DNA of 64,000 nucleotides from Streptomyces chromofuscus (GCF_015160875.1 NZ_CP063374.1:1364001-1428000), one strand, 5' to 3'; counted from the first letter of the stretch, positions 46,591 through 56,059 are shown. Made by a program: numbers and translations. Notes: generated by a model not told the origin, from the letters alone.

Positions 46591-47810
46591 CGTCCGGGCC
46601 GTGCGAACAGTTCGTCCTGGGCCCCGTCCCGCGCGGTCAGCAGCGCCCCGCGCAGCACGGCACCGCCGCCCAGGGCACTGGCCCGCACCTCGGTGGCCAG
46701 TGGCGACATCCGCCGCACCCGTTCCTCCACCAGCCCGGCGAGCACCTCCCCGCCGGCCTGCCCGACCTCCCCGCCGAGCACCACGCACCCGGGGTCCAGC
46801 ACGGCGACGACGGAGGCGACGCCGATGGCGAGGCGATCGGCCAGGGCGTGGAGGAAGCGGGCGGCGGAGGTCTCGGGCACCGCAGCGGACCCACCCCCCG
46901 CCGCCCCGGCACCACCGACCGCCGCCACGGCCCCCCGCACCAGCTCCGCGGCTCCCGAACCGCCCCCGTCCGCCCCCAGCCCCCACTCCCCCGCCAACCC
47001 CGCGATCGCGCCCGCCGACGCCAGCGAGTGGAATCCGCCCGCGCAGTCCGTCGCCGACGGGACCCCGTTCGTTCCCGGCACCGGCAGGAACCCGATCTCG
47101 CCGGTTCCTCCGGACGCCCCCCGCCTGAGCGCCCCGTCGAGGACCACCGCCGCGCCCGTCCCCTGCCCCAGCCACAGCAGCACGAACGTGTCGCGGTCCC
47201 GCGCCGCCCCCTCCCGCTGTTCCGCCAGCGCGGCGAGGTTGGTCTCGTTCTCGACGATCACCCGGGCGTCGGGCAGGCGCTCCTGGAGGGCCGCCACCAG
47301 GCGCCGGTGCCAGGCGGGCAGGCCGGAGGAGTCCCGCAGTTCGCCGGTGGCGGGGTCGATCAGGCCGGGCGCGCCGATGCCGACGGTGTGCAGCCGGTCC
47401 GCCCCCGCCTCCTTCGCCGCCCGTTCGACCAGCGCCACCGCCTGCTCCACCGCGGGCCCGGTGCCGGTGTCGTCGCCGATCGGCACGGACGCCTCGGCGA
47501 GCACCCGGCCCAGCAGGTCGGACACGATCACGGAGACGCCCTCGGTACGGACGTCCAGCGCCGCGAGGTGCGCGCGGCCGGCGACGATGCCGTACAGCTT
47601 CGCGTTGGGTCCGCGCCGCTGCTCCCCCGCCTCGCCGACCACCTCGATCAGGCCGGCGGCGGAGAGCCGTTCGACGAGGTCGGCGACCGTCGGCCGGGAC
47701 AGGCCGGTCAGCTGCTTCAGCTGCCCGGCCGTCAACGGCCCCTGCTGCTGCAGCAGCCGCAGCGCGAGCCGGTCGTTGATCGCTCGGGCGGTGCTCGGGG
47801 ATGCGGGCAT
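46587..47810 (-). CDS. ROK-family regulator
   Basis: The 407-residue protein has an N-terminal winged helix (LTAGQLKQLTGLSRPTVADLVERL) followed by a ROK sugar-kinase-like domain. That domain includes LAALDVRTEGVSVIVSDLLG, VGIGAPGLIDPATG, VENETNLAALAEQ and FVLLWLGQGTGAAVVLDG. The zinc-binding CxCG motif of sugar-sensing ROK proteins is absent (DCAGGFHSLAS instead), and there is a glycine/alanine-rich insert near residues 285-320. It is divergent from an MFS gene, with a palindrome between them that is the likely operator. The ligand is probably a sugar or derivative. Confidence 0.9.
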   Translation of the reverse strand: MPASPSTARAINDRLALRLLQQQGPLTAGQLKQLTGLSRPTVADLVERLSAAGLIEVVGEAGEQRRGPNAKLYGIVAGRAHLAALDVRTEGVSVIVSDLLGRVLAEASVPIGDDTGTGPAVEQAVALVERAAKEAGADRLHTVGIGAPGLIDPATGELRDSSGLPAWHRRLVAALQERLPDARVIVENETNLAALAEQREGAARDRDTFVLLWLGQGTGAAVVLDGALRRGASGGTGEIGFLPVPGTNGVPSATDCAGGFHSLASAGAIAGLAGEWGLGADGGGSGAAELVRGAVAAVGGAGAAGGGSAAVPETSAARFLHALADRLAIGVASVVAVLDPGCVVLGGEVGQAGGEVLAGLVEERVRRMSPLATEVRASALGGGAVLRGALLTARDGAQDELFARPGR

Positions 47811-47854
47811 GCCGGGATCCTTCCAGACGGGCCGGTCGCGCCACGCCCTCTATC

Positions 47855-47875
47855 TATCAGGCAGGGTCCCTGATA
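47855..47875. promoter_or_regulatory. Candidate ROK operator
   Basis: TATCAGG and CCTGATA form a perfect 7-bp inverted repeat with a 7-bp centre. It lies 45 bp upstream of the ROK gene start and 51 bp upstream of the divergent MFS gene start. Confidence 0.6.
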
Positions 47876-47925
47876 ATTTACCCGACGAACGCGGCCGGCG
47901 CCGAACGACGACAAGGGGCGGGAAC

Positions 47926-49143
47926 ATGAAGGACGTGGTCCACCAGCACCGAGAGGTGATACGCGCCCGGTACGCCGTGGCCGCCGTGTTCGCCGTGCAC
48001 GGCGCGGTCACCGGCTCGTTCGCCACCCGGGTCCCCTGGATCCAGGACCACGCCTCCGTGAGCCCGGGCCAGCTCGGCCTCGCGCTCGCCTTCCCCGCCC
48101 TCGGCGCCTCCGTCGCGATGCCGCTCGCGGGCCGGATCAGCCACCGCTTCGGCGCCCGCACCGCCCTGCGCGGACTGCTCGCGCTGTGGACGCTGACGCT
48201 GACCCTGCCGTCCCTCGCCCCCGACCTGCTCGCGCTCTGCCTGGCCCTGTTCGCCTTCGGTGCCACGGCCGGCATGTCGGACGTCGCGATGAACGCGCTC
48301 GGCGTGGAGGTCGAGAACCGTCTCGGCCGCTCCATCATGTCCGGCCTGCACGGCATGTGGAGCGCGGGCGCCCTGATCGGCTCGGCCGGCGGCACGCTCG
48401 CGGCGCACCTGGGCACGGACGCCCGCCTGCACCACGCCCTGGCGGCCGCGTGCCTGACCCTGCTGGGCCTGATCGCCTGCACCTGGGTGCTGGACCTGCA
48501 GCCCGCCGAGGACGAGGAGCCGCCGCCCCGCTTCGCGCTGCCGCCCAGGTCGGCGCTGCTGATCGGCGCTGTCGGGTTCTGCGCGGTGTTCGCGGAAGGG
48601 GCGAGCCTCGACTGGTCGGCGGTCTACCTGGAGGACGAGCTGGGCACGTCGGCGGGTCTCGCGGCGGCCTGCACGACCGGCTTCACGCTCACCATGGCGC
48701 TCGCCCGGATCGCCGGCGACAAGGTGGTGGACCGCTACGGCTCGGTCCGCACCGTCCGCTCCGGCGGCGTCCTCGCCACCTGCGGCGGTCTGCTGATCGT
48801 CCTCACCGACCACCCGGCGTGGGTGATGGCGGGCTTCGCGCTGATGGGTCTGGGCATCGCCGTGGTCGTCCCGCTGTGCTTCGCGGCGGCGGGCCGCAGC
48901 GGCCCGAACCCCAGCCTGGCCATCGCGGGCGTCGCGACCATCACGTACACCTCCGGCCTGGTCGCCCCGAGCGCGATCGGCACGCTGGCCCAGGCGACCA
49001 GCCTCGTGGTGTCGTTCGCCCTGGTGACCGTCCTGTCGAGCGGGCTCGTGGCGTTCGCGGGCGTGCTGCGCTCCGGGGACCGGGACCGCCCGAAGATCGT
49101 GAACGACCGCGCACGTGTACGGAGCACCCACGACCAGCCCTGA
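47926..49143 (+). CDS. MFS transporter, YbjJ/FucP-like
   Basis: The 405-residue protein has about 12 membrane segments; it starts with a region typical of fucose-permease-like members (GAVTGSFATRVPWIQDHASV). It also has GRISHRFGARTALRG and NALGVEVENRLGRSIMSGLHGMWSAG. AAGGGGCGGG precedes the ATG. The ROK regulator on the other side of the palindrome suggests control by a sugar. The substrate is unknown. A nucleobase permease gene follows after 41 bp on the same strand, possibly co-transcribed. Confidence 0.9.
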   Translation: MKDVVHQHREVIRARYAVAAVFAVHGAVTGSFATRVPWIQDHASVSPGQLGLALAFPALGASVAMPLAGRISHRFGARTALRGLLALWTLTLTLPSLAPDLLALCLALFAFGATAGMSDVAMNALGVEVENRLGRSIMSGLHGMWSAGALIGSAGGTLAAHLGTDARLHHALAAACLTLLGLIACTWVLDLQPAEDEEPPPRFALPPRSALLIGAVGFCAVFAEGASLDWSAVYLEDELGTSAGLAAACTTGFTLTMALARIAGDKVVDRYGSVRTVRSGGVLATCGGLLIVLTDHPAWVMAGFALMGLGIAVVVPLCFAAAGRSGPNPSLAIAGVATITYTSGLVAPSAIGTLAQATSLVVSFALVTVLSSGLVAFAGVLRSGDRDRPKIVNDRARVRSTHDQP

Positions 49144-49184
49144 CAATGGTGCGGACTGCACGTACGACGAAAGCGACACCTGCC

Positions 49185-50564
49185 ATGGATCTCGGCGTCC
49201 GCTGGAAACTGCACGGCGACGGACGCACCCCGGCACCGGGAGCGGTGGTCCGGCCCGACGAGCGGCTGTCCTGGCCCCGCACGGCCGGGCTCGGCGCCCA
49301 GCACGTGGTGGCGATGTTCGGGGCCTCCTTCGTGGCGCCGGTCCTGATGGGCCTGGACCCCAACCTCGCGATCATGATGTCGGGCGTCGCCACGGTCGTG
49401 TTCCTGCTCGCCACCCGCGGCCGGGTGCCCAGCTACCTCGGCTGCTCGCTGTCCTTCGTGGGCGTCGCGGCGGTGATCCGGGCGCAGGGCGGCACGAGCG
49501 CCACGGTGACCGGCGCGGTCCTCGTGGTCGGCGCCGCGCTGTTCGTCGTGGGCCTCGCCGTGCGGCGGTTCGGCGCGCGCATCATCCACGCGACGATGCC
49601 GCCGATCGTGACCGGCGCGGTGGTGATGCTGATCGGCTTCAACCTCGCTCCGGTCACGGCGTCCACGTACTGGCCGCAGGACCAGTGGACGGCCCTGCTG
49701 GTGATGCTGTTCACCGGCCTGGCCGTCGTCTGTCTGCGGGGTTTCTGGTCCCGCATCGCCATCTTCCTCGGCCTGATCTTCGGCTACGGCATCTCCTGGG
49801 CCTTCGACCTGGTGTTCGGCCGGATCCACTCGGTCGACGCGAGCGGCAAGGTCACCGACCACTGGCGCCTCGACCTCTCCGGCGTCGCCGAGGCCGACTG
49901 GATCGGTCTGCCCGCCTTCCACGGGCCGTCCTTCGAGTGGTCGGCGGTCCTCGTCGCGCTGCCGGTCGTGATCGCGCTGGTCGCGGAGAACGCCGGGCAC
50001 GTCAAGGCGGTCGGCGAGATGACCGGCGACCCGCTGGACGACAAGCTCGGCACGGCGATCGCCGCCGACGGCGTCGGCTCGATGCTGTCCACCGCGGTCG
50101 GCGGCCCGCCCACCACGACGTACTCCGAGAACATCGGCGTGATGGCCGCGACCCGCGTCTACTCCACGGCCGCCTACTGGGCCGCCGCCGGCTTCGCCCT
50201 GCTGTTCGGCCTGTGCCCGAAGTTCGGCGCGGTGGTGGCCGCGATCCCGGGCGGGGTCCTCGGCGGCATCACCGTCATCCTGTACGGCATGATCGGGCTG
50301 CTCGGCGCGCAGATCTGGATCAACTCCAAGGTGGACCTGCGCAATCCGCTGAACCTCGTGCCGGCCGCGGCGGGCATCATCATCGGCGTCGGCAACGTCT
50401 CGCTCAAGTTCACCGACACGTTCTCGCTGAGCGGCATCGCCCTCGGCACGCTCGTCGTCATCACCGGCTACCACGCACTGCGGGCGTTCGCCCCCGCCCA
50501 TCTGAAGACGCAGCAGCCGCTCCTGGACGAGGGCACCTCCCGCTACGACGACGCGAAGTCGTAG
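49185..50564 (+). CDS. NCS2 nucleobase permease, uracil permease-like
   Basis: The 459-residue protein has about 12-14 membrane segments. Its NCS2 motifs include LGAQHVVAMFGASFVAPVLMG, VPSYLGCSLSFVG and VVIALVAENAGHVKAVGEMTG, the last carrying the conserved Glu of the uracil branch. GGPPTTTYSENIGVMAATRV also supports UraA/PyrP-type uracil uptake. The soluble loop of about 35 residues near 220-255 is longer than usual. An alternative ATG lies 13 codons upstream (49146). Its 3' end contains the last bases of the convergent cellulase remnant. Confidence 0.9.
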   Translation: MDLGVRWKLHGDGRTPAPGAVVRPDERLSWPRTAGLGAQHVVAMFGASFVAPVLMGLDPNLAIMMSGVATVVFLLATRGRVPSYLGCSLSFVGVAAVIRAQGGTSATVTGAVLVVGAALFVVGLAVRRFGARIIHATMPPIVTGAVVMLIGFNLAPVTASTYWPQDQWTALLVMLFTGLAVVCLRGFWSRIAIFLGLIFGYGISWAFDLVFGRIHSVDASGKVTDHWRLDLSGVAEADWIGLPAFHGPSFEWSAVLVALPVVIALVAENAGHVKAVGEMTGDPLDDKLGTAIAADGVGSMLSTAVGGPPTTTYSENIGVMAATRVYSTAAYWAAAGFALLFGLCPKFGAVVAAIPGGVLGGITVILYGMIGLLGAQIWINSKVDLRNPLNLVPAAAGIIIGVGNVSLKFTDTFSLSGIALGTLVVITGYHALRAFAPAHLKTQQPLLDEGTSRYDDAKS

Positions 50565-51371
50565 GCAGGGAGGGGGAAGGTCCCCGGCGCGCCCCGGCGC
50601 CCGTCCGCCCCCCGTAGCTTGACCCACAGGTAGGCGTCGATCCGTGCCTCGCCGTGTACAGGGTGGGCGTCCGGCCGATCTTCCGGCCGGGCGGGTCGCA
50701 CCACGCGCGGTCCGCCGGTGCCCCGTCGCCATTGCGGCTGGCATCGATGACGGCCCCGAGGGCGTCCAGCACCCACCGGTCGTGGGCGATCTCGTAGGCG
50801 GTGCGGTGGAAGGTGGAGACCTTGCCGAAGACGCCGTCGGAGGAGACGGGCGAGACCGCCCCCTGCTGTCTCAGCAGCGCGACCTGCCGGCCGGCGGGGT
50901 TCCTGCCGGAGTGGCCGGCGTCGTCGTACACCCGCGCCTCGGGGGTGCGGCCTTCAGGACGCGGCCCGCGCGGGCCAGTGAGGCGAAACGCGCGGCGCGG
51001 TCGGCGGCGGACAGGCAGCCGGCCCGGGCGACGGAGTCGGGCTCCAGGATCACGACGACCTCGCCGGAGCCCAGCCCGACCGCGAACCGCTCGATCCAGT
51101 CGCTCCGGGCGACGAACGCGCGCCGGGGATCGTCGGGGTGGGCGCGGACCCGGTCCAGGACCTGTGGGTCGGGATGGCGGTAGAGGCGGGTGCGCGCGAC
51201 ACCGGTGCGCCGCTCCCGTTCGGTGCGGCCGGGCGGGGCGTGGCGTGGCGGTCTCCTTCGACGGAGTGGCGGCGGACGGCGCCGAGGAAGGATGGACGCG
51301 GCGAGGGCCGGCGCGGTCAGCACGCCGGTCACGGTGGCGACCGCTGTCACGACGGAGGCCGCCGCCACCAT
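50543..51371 (-). pseudogene. Decayed secreted GH6 cellulase
   Basis: Three frames together spell a family 6 glycosidase. The first starts with a signal-like segment (MVAAASVVTAVATVTGVLTA), then LYRHPDPQVLDRVRAHPDD and VVVILEPDSVARAGCLS. Near 50950 the frame shifts to EARVYDDAGHSGRNPAG and AWCDPPGRKIGRTPTL. Near 50650 it shifts again to IDAYLWVKLRGADGR. The middle part that carries the catalytic Asp region is missing: roughly 60 residues between the second and third blocks. It ends inside the convergent permease gene. The original enzyme would have cut beta-1,4-glucan outside the cell. Confidence 0.82.
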
Positions 51372-51559
51372 GGCGTCGCGCCGGACGGCGCCTGCGCGCG
51401 GCCCGGTGGGCGGCCAGGCGCTGGGCAGGTGAGCCGGACACGAGCGGTTCCCCCTGCTCTCCCCCGCGCTTCCCCCGTGCGGCGGCACCGTTCCCCCGTT
51501 CTGGGGAAGCGTCGGGCTCGCCGGCACCCGGGCCGGCCCAGGGCTGCGACCCTGCCCCC

Positions 51560-52246
51560 ATGACGCAGTTGGAAGAGTTCACCACTCCCGTCGACGCGGT
51601 CGTCTCCCGGATGCGCGCGCTGGCCGCGGCCCTGCCCGCACAGGACGGGGTCGCGGTCTTCAACCGTGTCTACCTCGCCGTCACCGAGGCCGTCGGCCAC
51701 CGCATCGGCACCGGCGCCTTCCCCGACGCGCGTGCCGCGACCACGCTGGACGTACGGTTCGCGGAGCGTTACCTGGCGGCCGTCGACGCGGCAGCGGCCG
51801 GCCGGCGTCCACCGGCCTGCTGGCGGCCCCTGTTCCAGTTGCGCCGCCATCCCGGCGTACGGCCACTGCAGTTCGCGCTCGCGGGCGTCAACGCGCACAT
51901 CGGCCACGATCTGGCGCTCGCCGTCGTGGACGCCTGTCGTACGCTCGACTGTGAACCGGCCGAGCTGGAGGACGAGTTCGACCACGTGGGCGACCTCCTC
52001 GTGACGCTGGAGGAGCGCATCCGCGAGGATCTGATGCCGGGTCCCGACCTGCTCCAGATCGCCGACCCGCTCACCCATCTGCTCGGCGCCTGGAGCCTGG
52101 AGCGCGCCCGGGACGCCACCTGGTCGGCGGCGCGGGCCCTGTGGGCGCTGCGCCGACTGCCGGACCTCGCCGCGGAGTTCACCGAGCGGCTGGACGCGGC
52201 GGTGGGCCTCGCGGGACGCATGATGCTCACGCCGCTGCCGGACTGA
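51560..52246 (+). CDS. DUF5995-type helical protein
   Basis: The 228-residue protein is all-helical, with FNRVYLAVTEAVGHRIGTG, FAERYLAAVDAA, PLQFALAGVNAHIGHDLALA and VDACRTLDCEP. These segments fit the DUF5995 family, whose function is unknown. The His and Asp residues in NAHIGHDL could bind a metal. No signal peptide or membrane segment is present. The ATG has no Shine-Dalgarno, so the message may be leaderless. It is a single gene between the cellulase remnant and an F420-type oxidoreductase, 92 bp upstream of the latter. Confidence 0.8.
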   Translation: MTQLEEFTTPVDAVVSRMRALAAALPAQDGVAVFNRVYLAVTEAVGHRIGTGAFPDARAATTLDVRFAERYLAAVDAAAAGRRPPACWRPLFQLRRHPGVRPLQFALAGVNAHIGHDLALAVVDACRTLDCEPAELEDEFDHVGDLLVTLEERIREDLMPGPDLLQIADPLTHLLGAWSLERARDATWSAARALWALRRLPDLAAEFTERLDAAVGLAGRMMLTPLPD

Positions 52247-52338
52247 CGCGTCCGCTTCCCGGCCCTCACGCCCGGAATCACCGTGCCCGTCCCGGGCGTT
52301 GAGTCTTCTGGTACCCCGACTGCGAAGGAGCACAAGGC

Positions 52339-53268
52339 ATGGCGATCCGGCTCGGTCTCAGCCTCCCCCAGATGCGGCAGTACGACCTCGGCAGGGACGT
52401 GCCCGACGTGGCGCGCGCGGCCGAGCGGATCGGTTACGACAGCCTGTGGGTGTTCGAGCGGGCCCTGTTCCCCGAGCCCGCCACGCAGGGCCTGTACGGC
52501 ATCGAGGGCCTGCCCTGGCCCGACTCCTACCGGCACGTCGCCGACCCCTTGGTGACGCTCACGCTGGCCGCCGCGGCCACCGAGCGGGCCGAGCTCGGCA
52601 CCAGCGTGCTGGTGGCGCCGCTGCACGTGCCGTTCCAGCTCGCCAAGGCCCTCGCGAGCCTGGACGCGGCGAGCGGCGGCCGGGTGATCGCCGGACTCGG
52701 CACGGGCTGGTCCCTCGACGAGTACGCGGCCGCGTCGGTCCGTCCGTTCGAGGAGCGCGGCCAGGTCCTGGACGAGCTGATCGGCGTGTGCCGCGCGGTC
52801 TGGGGACCGGACCCGGTCGCGTACGACGGGCGGCTCACGAAAATCGCGCCGGCGCTGGTCGGCCCCAAGCCCGCCCGGTCCATCCCCCTCCTGCTGGCCG
52901 CGAGCAGCCCCAAGGCACAGCGTCGGCTCGTCGATCACGCCGACGGCTGGCTCCCGGTCGGCATGGACCCCGAGGGCCTGGCCGCGCAGTGGCGCCGGCT
53001 GCAGGAGCTGGCGCAGGAGCGGGGGCGTACGGAGCCGATCCGGACGGTGGTACGGGTGAACGCGGAGTACTCCGCGAAGCCGTACGACGGCCCGGACCGC
53101 CGGCCCTTCCAGGGCGACGTCGACCAGATCGTCGAGGACCTCGTACCGTACGCCGGGATCGGCCTGGATGAGGTCCTCGTGGACCTCCAGTCCACCCCGA
53201 GGGACGCCGAGGAGCTGAAGGACGTGGCCGCGCAGGTCTACGAGAGGGCCCGCGCGGCCGGGGTGTGA
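52339..53268 (+). CDS. LLM-class F420-dependent oxidoreductase
   Basis: The 309-residue TIM-barrel protein is luciferase-like: IRLGLSLPQMRQYDLGRDVP, GYDSLWVFERAL, TSVLVAPLHVPFQLAKALAS, SGGRVIAGLGTGW and PLLLAASSPKAQRRLVDHADG. The RVIAGLGTGW type segment is the usual F420 phosphate loop. F420 is abundant in Streptomyces. Substrate unknown. The ATG has a GAAGGAG site. It ends 7 bp before the convergent davB gene. Confidence 0.88.
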   Translation: MAIRLGLSLPQMRQYDLGRDVPDVARAAERIGYDSLWVFERALFPEPATQGLYGIEGLPWPDSYRHVADPLVTLTLAAAATERAELGTSVLVAPLHVPFQLAKALASLDAASGGRVIAGLGTGWSLDEYAAASVRPFEERGQVLDELIGVCRAVWGPDPVAYDGRLTKIAPALVGPKPARSIPLLLAASSPKAQRRLVDHADGWLPVGMDPEGLAAQWRRLQELAQERGRTEPIRTVVRVNAEYSAKPYDGPDRRPFQGDVDQIVEDLVPYAGIGLDEVLVDLQSTPRDAEELKDVAAQVYERARAAGV

Positions 53269-53275
53269 CCGCCGG

Positions 53276-54973
53276 TCAGTCCTCCGGGAGCTCCACCGGC
53301 GCGATCTCGTCGTAGACGTCGCCGGGGCCGGGGTTGGCCGCGTCGGTCGTCCCGCCGAAGTGGTGCATGACGCCCCAGACCGCGTTCAGCGCGGTCTGGA
53401 CGGCGCCCTCGGCCCAGCCCGCCGTCCAGGAGATGTCGTCACCGGCGAGGAAGATGCCCCGCTTGTCCTCGGGCAGCCGGTCCTGCATGAAGTGCGTGAA
53501 CAGGCGCCGCTGGTAGCGGTAGTGGCCGGGCAGGTTTGCCTTGAACGCACCCATGAAATAGGGCTCGTTCTCCCAGGACACGGTCACCGGGTTGCCGATG
53601 ATGTGCTTGCGGATGTCGACCTTCGGGTAGATCTCGCCGAGCGACTTCAGCATGACCTCCATCCGCTCGTTCGCGGACAGCGGCAGCCACTTCAGGCTGT
53701 CGTCGCACCAGGTGTACGACAGGCAGATCACGGCCGGCTGGTCCGGACCGTCGTCCAGCAGGTAGGTGCCGCGGGTCATCCGGTCGGTGAGCGTCATCGA
53801 CATGACGTCGCGGCCGGTCTCCTCGTCCTTGTCCAGCCAGAACGGCCGGTCCACGGGCACGAAGAGCTTGGACGACTCCATGTAGTGGGTGCGCTCGATC
53901 GCGGTCCAGTGGTCGATGGGGAACAGTGAGTCGTCGCACTGGATCTTGGACAGCAGCATCCACGACTGGGCGGTGAAGATCGCGGCCTGGTAGGTGCGGA
54001 TGTCGCCGTTCGCGTCCGTCACGGTGATCCGGTTGCCCGCGGTGCGGTGCAGCCGCGTCACGGCCGGGCGGGGCTCGCCGCCCACGTGCAGCGAGGCCAG
54101 CGAGGTGCCGTACGGCCAGTGCACGATCTTCTCCGGCTCGCGCTCCCACAGCCGCAGCGGCAGCTGCTGCGAGCCCCCGACGATGCCGCGGTGGTGGTCG
54201 TCGGCCTCGGTGTAGACGACCCGCAGGATCTCCAGGATGGAGTTGGGGAAGTCGGTGTCCCAGCCGCCGGTGCCGAAGCCGACCTGGCCGAAGATCTCCC
54301 GGTGCCGGAAGGACTTGAAGGCCTCGGAGTCGCACAGGAAGCCGTAGAAGGTCTGGTTGTCGAGCTTCTCGACGAGCCGGGACCAGATCTCGCGGATGCG
54401 CTTGACGTCCCGCTCGCGCATGGCCCGGTTCATGTCGGAGAAGTCGGCGCCCTCTTCGAGGCACTTGTTCCACGCGTCGGCGACGTCGCGGTAGACCTGC
54501 GGCAGGTCGTCGATGGTCTCGGCGTAGTGCGACTCGCCCTTGAGGTCGACGACGGTCGAGGGGGTCGTCTCGGCCAGCGGGTTGGGGAAGGGCCGCGTCT
54601 CCAGGCCCACCAGGTCGATGTAGTGCTGCAGGGCCGTGGAGGACGGCGGAAAGCGCATCGCGCCCATCTCCGCGGTCAGCGACGGGTCGCAGCCCTCGAA
54701 ACCGACGGTGCGCAGTCGCCCGCCGATCCGGTCGGCCTCGTAGACGACGGGCTTGAGGCCCATCTTCATCAGCTCGTACGCCGCCACGATGCCGGACAGG
54801 CCACCGCCGATGACCGCGACCTCGGTGCCGTGCTCGGTCGCCGGGATCTGGCCGAGGCCCGCCGGGTGGGCGAGGAAGTCGTCGTACGCGTACGGGAAGT
54901 CCGGGCCGAACATGGTGATCGGCGGCTGCTGCGCGTCGGCGTGCTCGACGGCGTTGGGCACCGTGGACGTCAT
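53276..54973 (-). CDS. davB: L-lysine 2-monooxygenase
   Basis: The 565-residue FAD enzyme has VAVIGGGLSGIVAAYELMK as its dinucleotide loop, VVYEADRIGGRLRT, and the C-terminal FAD motif GIFLAGDDISWTAGWAEGAV. It starts with a stretch characteristic of Pseudomonas DavB, ITMFGPDFPYAYDDFLAHPAGL being read in two parts here. FGTGGWDTDFPNSILEI and NPGPGDVYDEI at the end also match DavB as I remember it. It decarboxylates and oxidises lysine to 5-aminovaleramide. The amidase gene davA lies 53 bp upstream on the same strand. Other amino-acid 2-monooxygenases (Trp, Phe) are related, but the pairing favours lysine. Confidence 0.85.
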   Translation of the reverse strand: MTSTVPNAVEHADAQQPPITMFGPDFPYAYDDFLAHPAGLGQIPATEHGTEVAVIGGGLSGIVAAYELMKMGLKPVVYEADRIGGRLRTVGFEGCDPSLTAEMGAMRFPPSSTALQHYIDLVGLETRPFPNPLAETTPSTVVDLKGESHYAETIDDLPQVYRDVADAWNKCLEEGADFSDMNRAMRERDVKRIREIWSRLVEKLDNQTFYGFLCDSEAFKSFRHREIFGQVGFGTGGWDTDFPNSILEILRVVYTEADDHHRGIVGGSQQLPLRLWEREPEKIVHWPYGTSLASLHVGGEPRPAVTRLHRTAGNRITVTDANGDIRTYQAAIFTAQSWMLLSKIQCDDSLFPIDHWTAIERTHYMESSKLFVPVDRPFWLDKDEETGRDVMSMTLTDRMTRGTYLLDDGPDQPAVICLSYTWCDDSLKWLPLSANERMEVMLKSLGEIYPKVDIRKHIIGNPVTVSWENEPYFMGAFKANLPGHYRYQRRLFTHFMQDRLPEDKRGIFLAGDDISWTAGWAEGAVQTALNAVWGVMHHFGGTTDAANPGPGDVYDEIAPVELPED

Positions 54974-55026
54974 GGGGTTCGGGCTCCTTGCGCGAAACGA
55001 AGTACGAGGGGTGAGGAGGGCGGGGT

Positions 55027-55815
55027 TCAGACCAAGGACCCGTAGAGGCCGGGGCGGCGGTCCTTCAGGTACGGGTTCGCCTCCCGCGAGGCGGCGAGGA
55101 AGGCGGGGTCCACGTCGGCGAGGACGAGATCCTCGCCGCGCCCGGCGCGCGTGCGGGCGAACCCGTCCGGCCCGGCGAGGGTGGACAGCCCCACGAACTC
55201 GAACTCGCCTTCCTGGCCGACCCGATTGACGTACGCCACGTACATCTGGTTCTCGAAGGCCCGCACCGGCACCAGCGACTCGGCGACGAACTGGAACGGG
55301 TGCATCTGCGCGGTCGGGACCAGCAGCAGGTCGGTGCCGGCCAGGGCGTGCGCGCGGACGTTCTCCGGGAACTCCACGTCGTAGCAGATCATGATGCCGA
55401 CCCTCAGCCCGTCCAGCTCGGCCTGGACGACCGGCTGGTCGCCCGGCGCGAAGTGATCGCGCTCGAAGCAGCCGAAGAGGTGGGTCTTGCGGTAGTTGGC
55501 CAGCCGTGTGCCGTCGGCGGAGATCAGCTGGGCGGAGTTGAAGACCACGTCCGCGGAGCGCTCCGGGTAGCCGTAGGCGATGGCCAGGCCGTGCCGCGAG
55601 GCGGTTTCCGCGATCGCGTCGGCGGCGTCGCCGTCGGCGGGCTCGGCGAGGCGGGCGATGTCCTCGCCGATGGCGTATCCGGTCAGGAACATCTCCGGCG
55701 CGACGAGCAGCCCCGCGCCGGCGGCGGCGGCGCGGCCCGCGGCGTCGTCGAGGACCTTCAGGTTCTCGACGGTGGAGCCGGGCCGGCCGGAGCTCTGGAG
55801 CAGGGCGGTGCGCAT
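55027..55815 (-). CDS. davA: 5-aminopentanamidase (CN-hydrolase family)
   Basis: The 262-residue nitrilase-superfamily enzyme has the catalytic triad: Glu in VAPEMFLTGYAIG, Lys in NYRKTHLFG and Cys in IMICYDVEFPENVR. The opening MRTALLQSSGRPGSTVENL and PERSADVVFNSAQLISADG resemble Pseudomonas DavA. It turns 5-aminovaleramide into 5-aminovalerate plus ammonia, the step after DavB. davA comes first and davB follows on the same strand, a two-gene operon. No regulator is next to it; the interval upstream is filled by the 77-bp tandem array. Confidence 0.85.
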   Translation of the reverse strand: MRTALLQSSGRPGSTVENLKVLDDAAGRAAAAGAGLLVAPEMFLTGYAIGEDIARLAEPADGDAADAIAETASRHGLAIAYGYPERSADVVFNSAQLISADGTRLANYRKTHLFGCFERDHFAPGDQPVVQAELDGLRVGIMICYDVEFPENVRAHALAGTDLLLVPTAQMHPFQFVAESLVPVRAFENQMYVAYVNRVGQEGEFEFVGLSTLAGPDGFARTRAGRGEDLVLADVDPAFLAASREANPYLKDRRPGLYGSLV

Positions 55816-56059
55816 GCGTGTTCCTCACCAGGACGAATGGGTGTGGGGGCCACGTAGACGGTACGGGCGGCGGGCGCGGCCGGACAAGGAGGAGCCGTTG
55901 CGCGCTCATGGCCGGTTCGTTGCGTCCGTTCGGCGTTACCCGGCGATTCGTTGCGCGCCCCTGTCATGCGTCTCCTCGTCTCGGGCGCAAGGCGAGACCG
56001 GGCCGCGCATCAGGCCCGCTCCCCTCGACGGCGACCAGCCACTCCCGCGTCGGCCTGCT

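Noticed and set aside
46366..47925. N-terminal extension of the MFS protein through the repeat array and the ROK gene
   Set aside because: The composition is a repeated Arg/His/Pro shadow. A good ribosome site and family-like N-terminus place the start at 47926.
51372..51559. Extra coding sequence upstream of the GH6 remnant
   Set aside because: The frame stays open, but the residues do not resemble a signal peptide or any GH6 segment.
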